64,000 nucleotides of DNA from the NCBI GenBank assembly GCA_018401615.1, contig JAGYKN010000003.1, positions 1 through 64,000 on the forward strand, written 5' to 3'. Below the pieces are notes generated by a model that saw only the letters and a list, made by a program, of their open reading frames with translations, made no database searches and had not been told where the DNA came from. Every line of letters starts with the position of its first letter. Positions within the stretch are counted from its first letter, which is position 1. The DNA is from Burkholderiaceae bacterium. GTDB lineage: Bacteria; Pseudomonadota; Gammaproteobacteria; Burkholderiales; Burkholderiaceae_A. A program made the position numbers and the translations under genes. Positions 9,318 to 21,291 of this stretch are shown in pieces.

Positions 9318-11557
9318 GCTCGACGCTTTCGACCGGTCCGCTTGGGTGCCTTGCTGGCCTTGGCGGGCTTTGCAGACTTGGCCGCCTTGGGAGATTTTGC
9401 AGCCTTGGCGGCCCGGCGCCTTGCAGCCCCGGGAGGACTCTCCAGGGCCACATCGATCTCTTCTTCGCCCAGGAGGGCCTGAAGGCCAACAACGTCATCA
9501 TCGACCCCTTGCTTTGAACGCTTGACCGCACGGACCATGGCTGGCACGAGCCGAAACTCGATCCGCCTGGCATCGAGATCGACCCGAGAGATTTGGATCA
9601 CCAGAGGATCGTAGAGCCTGAATCGACGGCCCGTTCGTTCACCGCGAAGCTCATGGATGACCTCGTTGTGCTGGAAATACTCCCCCCCGAGTTCCGAGAT
9701 GTGAATGAGCCCTTCTACATAGAGGCTGTCGAGGGTCACAAAGAGCCCAAAAGGTGCCACCCCCGTGACGGTTCCCGGGAGTTGCTCGCCCACGCGGTCC
9801 TTCATGAACTGACACTTGAGCCATGCCTCGACATCTCGGGATGCCTCGTCAGCTCGCCGCTCGCAGGCAGAGCAGTGATCACCGATGGTCCGCCAACGCT
9901 CGATGAGGTCACCCTCGCTGGCCTTTGAATCCCCCTGCCCATAACTCGGTCGGTAAGGTTTTCCATTGAGGATGGACTTGATCACCCGGTGGACAAGGAG
10001 GTCGGGATAGCGGCGGATCGGCGAGGTGAAATGGGTATAGGCCGCATAGGCCAGGCCGAAGTGGCCGCCGTTATCGGGACTGTAGATGGCCTGTTGCATC
10101 GACCGCAGCAAGAGGGTCTGGAGGAGTCGCGCATCTGGGCGCTGTCGGATCTCGCGAGACAGACGGGCATAGTCTGCTGGCTGCGGGTCCTCCCCACCAC
10201 CCAGGCGAAGGCCTTGGATTTTCAGAAACTCACGAAGTGCCTTGAGACGCTCAGGCGTTGGCCCCTCATGGACACGATAGAGGCCCAGGGCCTTGTGCCT
10301 GAGCAGGAGATCGGCCGCACTCGTGTTGGCTGCCAGCATGCATTCTTCTATGAGGCGATGGGCATCATTTCGCATTCGCGGGAGGATGTTGGAGATGCGC
10401 CCCTGGGCATCGATCTTCATGATTGTCTCGACCGTCTCGAGCTCGATGGCACCACGGTGCTCACGCGCAGACAAAAGGGCCTTAAAGACATCGTGAAGAT
10501 GCGTGAGCGTGACATGCCGGGTGCCCAAGACTCGCGCCTCTGCTCCCTCCGGGTCCGCAATGGCGGCCCATGCCTGATCGTAGGTGAGTCTGGCCGCCGA
10601 CAGCATCACCGCCTCGTAGAACTGATAGGCCTTGACCGTGCCATCGGCGGAGATGACCATGTCACAGACAAGGGCCAGTCGCTCGACCGATGGATTGAGC
10701 GAGCACAGGCCATTGGAGAGTTTCTCTGGCAGCATGGGCAGGACACGACGGGGGAAGTAGACCGAGGTTGCACGTTCGAATGCGTCGCGGTCGAGGCCGT
10801 CTCCCGGGCTCACATAGTGGCTGACATCTGCAATGGCCACCAGCAGCCTCCAGCCACGGCGAGCCAGGGGCTCTGCATAGACTGCATCGTCGAAGTCGCG
10901 AGCATCCTCACCATCGATCGTCATCAGAGGAATGTCTCGCAGGTCGATTCGGCTCTTTAGGTCAGCGGTGCGGACCTTCTCGGGCAGCTTGGCTGCGACC
11001 TGCTCTGCAGCCTCTGAGAAACGATGGGGAACATCAAATTTTCGGACTGCAATCTCGACCTCCATGCCCGGGTCATCGAGAGAGCCGAGGACTTCGACGA
11101 CCCGTCCCACGGGGGGGGTGTAGCGCGTTGGAGGATCGATGATCTCCACCATGACCACCTGACCAGCCTGAGCACCACCCACATCGGAGGGGCCAATGAG
11201 GACATCGTGCTTGATCCGCTGGTCCTCTGGCGCCACCAGAATGATGCCGCGCTCGTGAACAAGACGGCCAACGAGTTGCCGAGTGGCATGCTCGAGCACC
11301 TCGAGGATGACGGCCTCTGGTCTGCCCCGACGGTCAGTGGACTGGACCCGTGCCAAGACGCGGTCGCCATGCATTGCCTTGAGCATTTCCCGCGGTGACA
11401 CGAAGACGTCGTCGGCCCCGGTGTCCGGTCGGACAAAACCAAAGCCATCTCGATGGCCAATCAGCCGGCCGGTGAAGCTGGGTTCAGAGGCCTCTGATGT
11501 CTCTGCGGGTTGATCCAATTCAGAGCGTGCCTGTCGGTTGCCGCGAGGTTTTGACAA
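9314..11557 (-). CDS. rnr: Ribonuclease R
   Basis: Processive 3'-to-5' exoribonuclease able to degrade structured RNA. Domain order (747 aa): cold-shock OB domains (GRLIGHRDGFGFVRP near residue 30), an RNB catalytic domain with DGEDARDFDDAV carrying the metal-binding aspartates, an S1 domain near 620-700 (GTVTGVAPFGLFV), then a Lys/Ala/Pro-rich basic tail. I chose TTG at 11557 (SKPRGNRQ), preceded by a GGGAAAG. The frame stays open to 11698, but only across the opposite-strand tRNA-Leu, so longer starts are rejected. rlmB follows with an ATGA overlap. Confidence 0.95.
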   Translation of the reverse strand: MSKPRGNRQARSELDQPAETSEASEPSFTGRLIGHRDGFGFVRPDTGADDVFVSPREMLKAMHGDRVLARVQSTDRRGRPEAVILEVLEHATRQLVGRLVHERGIILVAPEDQRIKHDVLIGPSDVGGAQAGQVVMVEIIDPPTRYTPPVGRVVEVLGSLDDPGMEVEIAVRKFDVPHRFSEAAEQVAAKLPEKVRTADLKSRIDLRDIPLMTIDGEDARDFDDAVYAEPLARRGWRLLVAIADVSHYVSPGDGLDRDAFERATSVYFPRRVLPMLPEKLSNGLCSLNPSVERLALVCDMVISADGTVKAYQFYEAVMLSAARLTYDQAWAAIADPEGAEARVLGTRHVTLTHLHDVFKALLSAREHRGAIELETVETIMKIDAQGRISNILPRMRNDAHRLIEECMLAANTSAADLLLRHKALGLYRVHEGPTPERLKALREFLKIQGLRLGGGEDPQPADYARLSREIRQRPDARLLQTLLLRSMQQAIYSPDNGGHFGLAYAAYTHFTSPIRRYPDLLVHRVIKSILNGKPYRPSYGQGDSKASEGDLIERWRTIGDHCSACERRADEASRDVEAWLKCQFMKDRVGEQLPGTVTGVAPFGLFVTLDSLYVEGLIHISELGGEYFQHNEVIHELRGERTGRRFRLYDPLVIQISRVDLDARRIEFRLVPAMVRAVKRSKQGVDDDVVGLQALLGEEEIDVALESPPGAARRRAAKAAKSPKAAKSAKPAKASKAPKRTGRKRRA

Positions 11558-11597
11558 ATTAGACTTTCCCGTTAGAGTGAGTGGCCTGAAGTTCGAT

Positions 11598-11684
11598 GCC
11601 CAGATGGCGGAATTGGTAGACGCACTAGGTTCAGGTCCTAGCGGTGGCAACACTGTGGAGGTTCGAGTCCTCTTCTGGGCACCA
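11598..11684 (+). tRNA. tRNA-Leu (anticodon CAG)
   Basis: A complete class II tRNA. The acceptor stem GCCCAGA pairs with TCTGGGC and is followed by an encoded ACCA. The anticodon stem CTAGG/CCTAG holds the loop TTCAGGT, giving CAG (reads CUG). A long variable arm and a GGTTCGAGTCC T-arm are present. It sits between the divergent rnr and the convergent purA block. Confidence 0.97.
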
Positions 11685-11722
11685 TTCTCGCACCTCATCG
11701 CACCGGTTAGGCGGCGCCAACC

Positions 11723-14252
<2,530 letters not shown>

Positions 14253-14310
14253 GCGCGCATTATCCCTGACGAACCGCCCCGACTCGGGGCGGCATGGTCA
14301 AGACGCCTGG

Positions 14311-15186
14311 CTAGCGTTTTAGATTGGGGGCGCGAAAATAGCGGAAGAACTCGGACTGAGGATCGGCCACGATGACATCCGACCGCTTGTTGAAGCTCTC
14401 GCGATAGGCCTGCAGGCTGCGATAAAAACTCGCGAACTCCGGATTCTGCCCAAACGCGGCAGCATATGCCGCCGCTGCTCGGGCATCGCCGTCACCCTTG
14501 ATGGCCTGGGCCTTGCGAAAGGCCTGGGCAAGGATGCCTTCGCGTTGCCGATCTGCATTGGCTCGGATCTTCTCTGCCTCAGCCGAACCCGAGGCGCGGA
14601 GTTCGCTTGCAATGGTCTTGCGCTCAGACTCCATTCTTCTGAAGACAGAATCTCGAATTTCCTCTGCGAACTCAACGCGGCGCAGACGAACATCCACAAT
14701 CAGAACGCCGATTTGTTTGGCGTCCTCTGACACGCGATTGAATATTCCCTCCATCACCTGCTCTCGAGCACCGGAGATCACCTCATTGACGGTTCGGGTG
14801 GCGATCTCGTTGTTCAGGCCATCTCGCAAGGAGCGGGTGATCCGGTCTTCCGCGCTCGCGATTCGGCCAGCCACGCTGGTGTAGAAGACCTTCGGATCCT
14901 CCACTCGCCATTTCACATAGGTGTCGACCAATACGTTCTTTTTCTCACTGGTGATGAACCGGTCTGAGTCGGGGTTATCGATGGTGAGGGTGCGCTTTTC
15001 GACGAAGACCACATTTTGAAAGGGTGGCGGGAGCTTAAAGTTCAGGCCTGGCTCGTTGATGACTGTCTTGATCTCACCCAAGGCAAAGACAAGGGCGAAT
15101 TGACGCTGGTCCACCACAAACACACATGAGAGGAGAACCAGACCAAGGGCAATAAAGGCCGAAATGGCCGCGGTGAGACGATTCAT
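14311..15186 (-). CDS. hflC: Protease modulator HflC
   Basis: Band-7/SPFH-family inner-membrane protein that forms a complex with HflK around FtsH and modulates its proteolysis. The 291 residues have one N-terminal transmembrane segment (residues 8-26), the SPFH domain (VDQRQFALVFALGEI onward), and a charged Ala/Glu/Arg-rich coiled coil at about 195-245. It follows hflK directly with no spacer. Confidence 0.96.
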   Translation of the reverse strand: MNRLTAAISAFIALGLVLLSCVFVVDQRQFALVFALGEIKTVINEPGLNFKLPPPFQNVVFVEKRTLTIDNPDSDRFITSEKKNVLVDTYVKWRVEDPKVFYTSVAGRIASAEDRITRSLRDGLNNEIATRTVNEVISGAREQVMEGIFNRVSEDAKQIGVLIVDVRLRRVEFAEEIRDSVFRRMESERKTIASELRASGSAEAEKIRANADRQREGILAQAFRKAQAIKGDGDARAAAAYAAAFGQNPEFASFYRSLQAYRESFNKRSDVIVADPQSEFFRYFRAPNLKR

Positions 15187-16554
15187 TTAGCGACCCTCCC
15201 GGAGTCGGTCACGTAGGCTTGGCTGAGGCAGGGCCCGAGCGGGTTCAGCAGCAGGCGTTGGGGCGGCAGCCGGCGAGCCCATGGTGCCCTCGGCAGAGGT
15301 CACCGCGGCCTGAGAGGCCTGCGACGTCTGCTGGAGGATTTTGTCGAGCGGCAGGAACAACAGATTGTTGTTGGCCTTGGAGTCGACCATGACCTTGCTC
15401 ACATTTGAGAAGACTTCCTGCATGGTCTCGAGATACATGCGGTCGCGGGTCACCCCGGGGGCCTTGGCATGCTCCACGAGGATGCGTTGGAAGCGGTCAG
15501 CGTCACCCTGTGCCTGGGCAACGATGCGCTCTCGGTAACCTTCAGCCTCCTCGGCAAGTCGGTCAGCCGCACCACGCGCCCTCGGAATGACATCGTTTGC
15601 GTAGGCCTGTCCATCATTCTTGAGGCGCTCGGCATCCTGGGCGGCCTTGATGGCGTCACTGAATGCAGCCTGTACCTCCTCGGGTGGCTGGACGCTCTGG
15701 ATGGTGACGTTCACCACCGTGATGCCAGACTCGTATCGATCGGCGATTCGTTGGATGATCGTGAGGGCCTCGCGACCGATGGCTTCTTTGTTTTCGTAGA
15801 GCACTGAATCACTGAGGCTTCGGCCCACGACCTCCCTCATGGCGGTCTCTGCGGCCTGCTGCACGATGTCGTCTGGGCGCACATTATTAAAGACATAGGG
15901 CTCCGGCTGGCCGATTCGAAACTGAACGGCAAACTGCATGTCGATCATGTTCTCGTCTTTGGTGAGCATCAGGGAGTCACGGCTCTGGCCGGCCCGCTCA
16001 GCGCGAAACCCCACCGTGGTCTGGCGCAGCTGTGCAACGTCCACCAGCTCATGGCTCTCGATGGGAGAGGGCAGCCGCCACTTAAACCCAGCGCCAGTGG
16101 TGTAGTTGTATTTTCCAAGCCGCAGCACGATGCCGTTTTGGCCCTCCTGAACGATATAGAACCCAGTGGCCAGCCAGATGACGACCAGCGCACCGATGCC
16201 GGCTCCCAGAACCTTCCCGTTGAACTTAAATGATGGCAGCCCACCACCACCGCCTCCGCCTCCGCCACCGCGGTTGCCGCCGCCCCACGGATTCTGAGGG
16301 CCGCCGCCTTTCTTGCCCCCGAAGAGTCCACTCAGTCGACGATTGAAATCGCGCCAGACCTCATCGAGATCTGGGGGTTGGCCGCCACCACTGTTGGGTC
16401 GCCGATTGTCTGATCCTGGGCGCTGTTGACCTGGCTCTTCTTTGGGCGCGCCCTCGCCGGACTCACCCTGGTTTGGATCTTTGCCCCAGCGGGGATCGCC
16501 AAGGGAAAACAGTTGGGAAAAACTCTTCATTATTTGGAGTGCTCGTGTTGTCAT
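15187..16554 (-). CDS. hflK: Protease modulator HflK
   Basis: Partner of HflC in the periplasm-facing FtsH-regulating complex. The first 120 residues are polar and Gly/Pro/Asn-rich, ending in a run of ten glycines. One transmembrane helix follows (GALVVIWLATGFYIV), then the SPFH domain and a C-terminal Ala/Glu/Arg coiled coil. The ATG at 16554 overlaps the hflX stop as ATGA; a second ATG at 16530 (MKSFSQLF) is also possible, since neither has a strong ribosome-binding site. The length of 455 aa is normal for betaproteobacteria. Confidence 0.95.
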   Translation of the reverse strand: MTTRALQIMKSFSQLFSLGDPRWGKDPNQGESGEGAPKEEPGQQRPGSDNRRPNSGGGQPPDLDEVWRDFNRRLSGLFGGKKGGGPQNPWGGGNRGGGGGGGGGGLPSFKFNGKVLGAGIGALVVIWLATGFYIVQEGQNGIVLRLGKYNYTTGAGFKWRLPSPIESHELVDVAQLRQTTVGFRAERAGQSRDSLMLTKDENMIDMQFAVQFRIGQPEPYVFNNVRPDDIVQQAAETAMREVVGRSLSDSVLYENKEAIGREALTIIQRIADRYESGITVVNVTIQSVQPPEEVQAAFSDAIKAAQDAERLKNDGQAYANDVIPRARGAADRLAEEAEGYRERIVAQAQGDADRFQRILVEHAKAPGVTRDRMYLETMQEVFSNVSKVMVDSKANNNLLFLPLDKILQQTSQASQAAVTSAEGTMGSPAAAPTPAAEPARALPQPSLRDRLREGR

Positions 16555-17570
16555 GACAATGCCCGTTCAATCCCCAGAGGAGACGCTTCAAAGACGTCGT
16601 GGTTTGGCCATCCGTGAGAGACCACCGCCGCCCGAAGGCCAGACAGGCCCAGGCCGGATGCAGCACTTAACCAGACCCGAGAGATCCTACCATGCAGGTC
16701 TCTCTCGATCCGTGGGGTCAATCCCGCCAGATCGATCTTGTTGAAGACTTCAATTCGGGGAACCAATGCGGCCCCGACCTCCTCGAGCACCTTTTCCACG
16801 GCGTCTTGCCGCGAGATGCGCTCTGGATCGGCAGCATCCATGACATGGATGAGCAGGTCAGCGTCGGCAGCCTCTTGGAGGGTGGACTGAAAGGCCACGA
16901 TGAGCGTGTGGGGCAGCTGCCGAATGAACCCAACCGTATCAGAGAGCACCATGAATCGTTCCGGCTCGAGAAAGACGCGGCGACTTGTGGTGTCGAGGGT
17001 GGCAAAGAGTTGGTTGACTGCCAGCACACCGGCATGGGTCAGCGCATTAAAGACTGTGGATTTGCCTGCGTTTGTATAGCCCACCAGAGAGACATTGAGG
17101 CTTCCCGCACGGGCCCTGGCCCGCCGCCGGTTGGCACGCTGCTTTTCAAGCACGGAGAGCCGAGACTTCAGTTGACGAACCCGATTGCCAATCAGTCGGC
17201 GATCGGTCTCGAGCTGGGTCTCGCCTGGCCCACGCATGCCAATGCCGCCGCGTTGCCGCTCCAGGTGCGTCCAGCCCTTGACCAGTCGAGCAGACAGGTA
17301 GTCGAGCTGTGCGAGTTCAACCTGAAGCTTTCCCTCATGGCTTCTGGCCCGCAAGGCAAAGATGTCTAAGATCAGCGCGACGCGGTCGACAACCCGGCGG
17401 CCCAAGACACGAGAGAGGTTGCGCTGCTGGGCTGCGCTGAGTTCATGGTCAAAGATCACCAGCTCGGCATCGTTGGCAAGGCATGCAGCCCCGATCTCAT
17501 CGACCTTGCCAGTGCCTGCGAAGAGGGCAGAATCGGGGCGGTCTCTGCGCCCAAGAACGATCTGAACCAC
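16551..17570 (-). CDS. hflX: Ribosome-associated GTPase HflX
   Basis: Splits stalled 70S ribosomes. Visible parts (339 aa from the GTG at 17570): the HflX domain with GIGMRGPGETQLETDRRLI, the P-loop GYTNAGKST, DTVGFIRQLP (G3) and NKIDLA (G4). The GTG start cuts into the conserved N-terminal domain: upstream in-frame codons read [18 protein letters not shown], which matches the family, yet no ATG, GTG or TTG occurs before a stop within hfq. An ATT at 17636 is the best alternative start. The true N-terminus is therefore unresolved. Confidence 0.9.
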   Translation of the reverse strand: MVQIVLGRRDRPDSALFAGTGKVDEIGAACLANDAELVIFDHELSAAQQRNLSRVLGRRVVDRVALILDIFALRARSHEGKLQVELAQLDYLSARLVKGWTHLERQRGGIGMRGPGETQLETDRRLIGNRVRQLKSRLSVLEKQRANRRRARARAGSLNVSLVGYTNAGKSTVFNALTHAGVLAVNQLFATLDTTSRRVFLEPERFMVLSDTVGFIRQLPHTLIVAFQSTLQEAADADLLIHVMDAADPERISRQDAVEKVLEEVGAALVPRIEVFNKIDLAGLTPRIERDLHGRISRVWLSAASGLGLSGLRAAVVSHGWPNHDVFEASPLGIERALS

Positions 17571-17604
17571 CCTGGCACCTGCAGACTCGGCAAGCGCCTG
17601 AATC

Positions 17605-17949
17605 TCATTGAGATCGGGCGGCTCCTCGCGGCCAATTTGGAGCGGACGACCACCGTCTTGGGATGCTTGAGGGGGCCGCCTGCGGGGAGGTGGCGAGACC
17701 CGAGAGGTCGCTCCAGGCGTCGGCCTCGGGCGTAAAGTTCACCGCCCGCGACGGCACGATGGTGGAGATTGCATGCTTGTAGACCATCTGGGTCACGGTG
17801 TTTTTCAAGAGAACCACATACTGGTCGAACGACTCAATGTGCCCCTGCAGCTTGATTCCGTTGACGAGGTAGACAGACACCGAGACATGCTCTTTGCGCA
17901 GCGCATTTAGAAATGGGTCTTGAAGTGCTTGTCCGGCAATTTTGGTCAT
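17605..17949 (-). CDS. hfq: RNA chaperone Hfq
   Basis: Sm-like hexameric protein that pairs small RNAs with mRNAs. The core is classic: [38 protein letters not shown] and the Sm2 motif [12 protein letters not shown]. The 114-residue frame continues about 35 residues beyond the usual end (after VNFTPEAD) into a Pro/Ser/Arg-rich tail that overlaps the apparent N-terminal coding region of hflX in another frame. That tail may be a real extension or the trace of an indel. A GGAG precedes the ATG. Confidence 0.95.
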   Translation of the reverse strand: MTKIAGQALQDPFLNALRKEHVSVSVYLVNGIKLQGHIESFDQYVVLLKNTVTQMVYKHAISTIVPSRAVNFTPEADAWSDLSGLATSPQAAPSSIPRRWSSAPNWPRGAARSQ

Positions 17950-17983
17950 GACGACGCTCCAGAATTGTTTTAGTTATGACTTC

Positions 17984-18012
17984 ACTATAGCGTTTTGATT
18001 CCCCTGCTTCAC
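17984..18012 (-). promoter_or_regulatory. Putative hfq promoter
   Basis: On the minus strand GTGAAG (18012-18007) is followed after 17 bases by TATAGT (17989-17984), about 35 bases before the hfq ATG. The -10 is good (five of six) and the -35 weak. It lies at the very end of der, which would let hfq be transcribed separately from the upstream block. Called by eye. Confidence 0.4.
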
Positions 18013-19394
18013 TCCTTTGTGGCGTAGGGGTTCTTAGAGGTTTTCCACTCAATGCGAAGGGGCGTGCCTTCGAGATCGAAACGTTGCCGAAACTGCGCCT
18101 CCAGATAGCGCCTGTAGACCGCCGTCACGGCCTCTAGGGCGTTTCCATGCACGGTCACGATCGGTGGGTTGCGGCCGCCCTGATGGGCATATCGGAGCTT
18201 GGGGCGGATGCGGCCCTTTCGGGGAGGCTGCTGCCGCTCGACTGCCTCGCGAAGCGCGCGGGTGAGTTTTGGGGTGGATAACTTTCGGGTGGCAGCCTGA
18301 TAAGACAACACCACAGACTTCATAAGGCCATCGACGCCGTGGCCAGTCTGGGCAGACAGGTAGTGGAAACGGGCCCATGACAGAAAGGGAAGCTTGCGAT
18401 GGACGACACGCTTTACCTCCTCGCGGGCAACAGAATCAAGGCCATCCCACTTGTTGATTCCCACGACCAGCGCCCGGCCCGACTCAGCAACAAAGCCGGC
18501 GATGTGGGCATCTTGATCAGAGATGTCTTGTCGGGCGTCGAGCAAGAGGACCACCACATGGGCATTCTCAATGGCGTGGAGGGTCTTGATGACGGAGAAC
18601 TTTTCAACAGCCTCAAAGACCCTTCCCTTGCGACGCAGCCCGGCCGTATCAATGAGTCGGTAGCCAATGCCATGACGCTCAAACGGGATCTCAATGGCGT
18701 CGCGAGTGGTGCCCGGCATGTCAAAGGCAATGACCCGCTCTTCGCCGAGCAGGGCATTGACGAGTGTTGATTTGCCCACGTTTGGGCGCCCGACAATCGC
18801 CACCCGCAGGCCTTGCGATGGCATGCCATCGTCAGAGAGGGCCTCGGGGGACTCCGCAGGAGAGGGATCGGGCGGCGCCATCTTTAGCCGTCCCAGTGCA
18901 GCCTCCACGAGGCTGTAGACGCCATCGCCGTGGGCGCCTGAGATTGGCATGGGCTCGCCCAGTCCGAGCTCATAAAACTCGCCTGTTCGCCCCTCACCCG
19001 TGAGGCCCTCGAGTTTGTTGACGGCGAGCACGGTGGGCCGACCCGATCGACGGAGCTGCTCGGCAATCTGAATGTCTTGCGGCGTGACACCCGCCCGCCC
19101 ATCCACCAAAAACATCACCACATCGCATTCAGCAACGGCCTGGAGGCTCTGCCGTGCCATTTGGACATAGATTCCCGTCTTGGCCACCGGCTCAAGCCCG
19201 CCCGTGTCAATGACCAGATATGGAATTGGACCGAGCCGACCTTCACCGTAATGACGATCCCGGGTGAGGCCCGGCATGTCGGCCACAAGGGCATCCCTTG
19301 ATCGGGTGAGTCGATTAAAGAGCGTGGACTTTCCCACATTGGGGCGGCCCACCACCGCCACCACGGGCTTGCCGAAGACGACCGAGGACGTCAC
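18009..19394 (-). CDS. der: Ribosome assembly GTPase Der (EngA)
   Basis: Double-GTPase needed for 50S assembly. Two P-loops are present, [13 protein letters not shown] near residue 15 and [13 protein letters not shown] near 205, with matching DTGG/DTAG and NKLE/NKWD motifs. A KH-like C-terminal domain ends the 461-residue protein. It starts with ATG two bases downstream of bamB and precedes hfq, the usual betaproteobacterial order. Confidence 0.97.
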   Translation of the reverse strand: MTSSVVFGKPVVAVVGRPNVGKSTLFNRLTRSRDALVADMPGLTRDRHYGEGRLGPIPYLVIDTGGLEPVAKTGIYVQMARQSLQAVAECDVVMFLVDGRAGVTPQDIQIAEQLRRSGRPTVLAVNKLEGLTGEGRTGEFYELGLGEPMPISGAHGDGVYSLVEAALGRLKMAPPDPSPAESPEALSDDGMPSQGLRVAIVGRPNVGKSTLVNALLGEERVIAFDMPGTTRDAIEIPFERHGIGYRLIDTAGLRRKGRVFEAVEKFSVIKTLHAIENAHVVVLLLDARQDISDQDAHIAGFVAESGRALVVGINKWDGLDSVAREEVKRVVHRKLPFLSWARFHYLSAQTGHGVDGLMKSVVLSYQAATRKLSTPKLTRALREAVERQQPPRKGRIRPKLRYAHQGGRNPPIVTVHGNALEAVTAVYRRYLEAQFRQRFDLEGTPLRIEWKTSKNPYATKE

Positions 19395-19396
19395 CC

Positions 19397-20635
19397 TCAG
19401 GGACGCAAGAGCGTGAGACGGCCATTGACCGTCTGCACCAGCAGGCCACCATCTTGAAGCGATCGCATGGGCCCCGAGAGGGGGCCGTCGAGCCGGGTGC
19501 GCCCAATGAACTGGCCATCAGCCGGCGAGAGCCCGTGCAAGAAGCCTTCGCCATCGACCACCCAGATCGCCCGAGCGTCGGCTGCAAGCCCCGTTAAGTC
19601 TCTTAAGAAGAGGCCCTCTTGTCGCCAGACCACCTCGCCGCTCTGCATGTCAAAGGCAGTCAGACGGTCACTGCTGTCGGCCGCCACCAGAATGGCACCC
19701 GTGGCAACGGCAGGCAGTGCGGCGTCGAAACGCTTCTGCCACAGGGGGCGCCCATTCTCGGCAGACACGCAGCCGATCTGTGTCTGGTAGGCCGCCACGC
19801 AGATGCGGTCCCCCTGCACCGTCGGCGTGCCGAGGAGGTCAGCGATTCGCTCCACCTCGTTGCTGCCTCGGGGCGTGACCACCTGAGATTCCCAGCGGAT
19901 GGCGCCGGTCGCGCCGCTGGCCCAGACCAGGCGCCCACCCGGCAGGCCCGCCAGGAGATCGCCTGGTCCGATGAGGTCTGCCGAGGAGGCCTCTAGGCTC
20001 GTGGGCAGGGACTTGAGCCCTGACTGCCCATGCAGCACCAGGGTGGGGAGTGTTCGTTGGAAGACCCATCGGCGATTACCAGTCGAGAGATCCCAGCCGG
20101 CAACCCGATTGTCTGCCAGCCGAACCACCACATGGCCACCCGAGATGGCTGGACGTTCGAGCGCCACGCCCCCCAGGGCCACGCGCCAGCGCAGTGTGCC
20201 CTTGGCATCGATGAGGGCCAGGTCTCCCGAGACGGTCACCACGGCAAAGCTGCCTTCCCCGGAGCCCCCACCGGTGCCCACCCCAGCTGCAATGGGAGAC
20301 TGTAGATCCAGGCTCCAGAGGGCCGCACCGGAGTCGAGTCGCGCCCCACGCACCACGCCTTGTCGATTGGCTGCCACCACAATGCCCTCGGAGACGGCTG
20401 GCGAGAATGCACCTTGGCCCTCACCGATGCGCTGGCTGCGGCCGGCCTCGAGGGTCCAGGTTGTTTTGATCGACAGGGTCGGGGTGATGTCGAGGAGTTT
20501 GGCTGGCTTGGGCTTGCTGGGACCCGAGCATGCCGAGAGCCCGATTATTAGGGGCAGCGCAATAAGAGAGAGCGACTTGACGGGCAGCACACCAAGGGGC
20601 TGGCAGCGAGAAACAAAGCCGCAATTCTTAAACAT
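19397..20635 (-). CDS. bamB: Outer membrane assembly lipoprotein BamB
   Basis: Beta-propeller lipoprotein of the BAM complex that inserts outer-membrane proteins. A lipoprotein signal is visible ([13 protein letters not shown], acylated Cys in the lipobox LSAC). The rest contains repeated PQQ-like blades such as [24 protein letters not shown]. The frame starts with ATG at 20635 (412 aa). A GTG at 20590 would give a tighter signal peptide (LPVKSLSL) and may be the real start. It is flanked by yfgM and der as in related genomes. Confidence 0.93.
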   Translation of the reverse strand: MFKNCGFVSRCQPLGVLPVKSLSLIALPLIIGLSACSGPSKPKPAKLLDITPTLSIKTTWTLEAGRSQRIGEGQGAFSPAVSEGIVVAANRQGVVRGARLDSGAALWSLDLQSPIAAGVGTGGGSGEGSFAVVTVSGDLALIDAKGTLRWRVALGGVALERPAISGGHVVVRLADNRVAGWDLSTGNRRWVFQRTLPTLVLHGQSGLKSLPTSLEASSADLIGPGDLLAGLPGGRLVWASGATGAIRWESQVVTPRGSNEVERIADLLGTPTVQGDRICVAAYQTQIGCVSAENGRPLWQKRFDAALPAVATGAILVAADSSDRLTAFDMQSGEVVWRQEGLFLRDLTGLAADARAIWVVDGEGFLHGLSPADGQFIGRTRLDGPLSGPMRSLQDGGLLVQTVNGRLTLLRP

Positions 20636-20637
20636 GT

Positions 20638-21291
20638 CTACTGTCCAGTCTGAGCAAAGGCATCCAATGACGCGAGTTTACGCGCCACCAACTCAGCACT
20701 TCGAGAGCCATCGGCCTCTGAGAGCATGGCCTTTTGTGCCGCCTCCCAGGCAGCCCTGGCCTCGTCCCAGCGCTGCATCAATACCAAGACATCCCCGCGG
20801 CGGTCTTCCACCATGCCCAAGGCCGAGGCCGGCGGTCTGCCATCGAGTTGTGTGAGGGCCTCGGGAAAGCGACTGAGATCCATCAGAACCGCAGCTGCCC
20901 TTACCTTTGCAATCCAGGCGAGCCCCTTGTCGTCGCTCTTGGCAGCGTGGGCCAACAGGGGCAGCGCTTTCTCGGGGGCCCCGGCTGCAACATGTGCCTT
21001 TGCCATGCGCAGACCCGCCAGGGCAGCATGGGTCGTGGTGCTGTAATCCTTGATGAGCAGCAGGCCATTGGCCTCTGCCTCATCGAGTTTCTCCGCCCGC
21101 AGGGCAGTCTCCATGCGCTCGAGCAGCCTGGTGGCGGTCTCGGCCCGGCTCGACTGCCAGGCTTGGAAACCTTGATAGCTCGCCACGCTTGCTGCCACCA
21201 GAATAAAGAGCCCGAGGATTCGACGACGGTGGTCGCGCCAAAAACCCCGAAGGGCATCCACCTGCTCCTGTTGCTCTAGGTCATCCCGCAC
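20638..21291 (-). CDS. YfgM-family tetratricopeptide membrane protein
   Basis: Single-pass inner-membrane protein associated with SecYEG and PpiD chaperone function in E. coli. The 217 residues begin with the conserved [19 protein letters not shown], one transmembrane helix at about 25-43, then helical TPR-like repeats. It overlaps the hisS 3' end by 11 bases and precedes bamB by two bases, the standard hisS-yfgM-bamB order. Confidence 0.92.
   Translation of the reverse strand: MRDDLEQQEQVDALRGFWRDHRRRILGLFILVAASVASYQGFQAWQSSRAETATRLLERMETALRAEKLDEAEANGLLLIKDYSTTTHAALAGLRMAKAHVAAGAPEKALPLLAHAAKSDDKGLAWIAKVRAAAVLMDLSRFPEALTQLDGRPPASALGMVEDRRGDVLVLMQRWDEARAAWEAAQKAMLSEADGSRSAELVARKLASLDAFAQTGQ

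Noticed and set aside
9989-10960. Long open frame on the plus strand (323 codons)
   Set aside because: It is the antisense shadow of the rnr RNB domain; no conserved sequence, no ribosome-binding site.
11558-11698. N-terminal extension of the rnr frame
   Set aside because: It lies antisense to tRNA-Leu and its encoded sequence has no similarity to RNase R.
16240-16280. Run of CCGCC repeats
   Set aside because: It encodes the glycine run of HflK's flexible N-terminus, a normal feature of that family.
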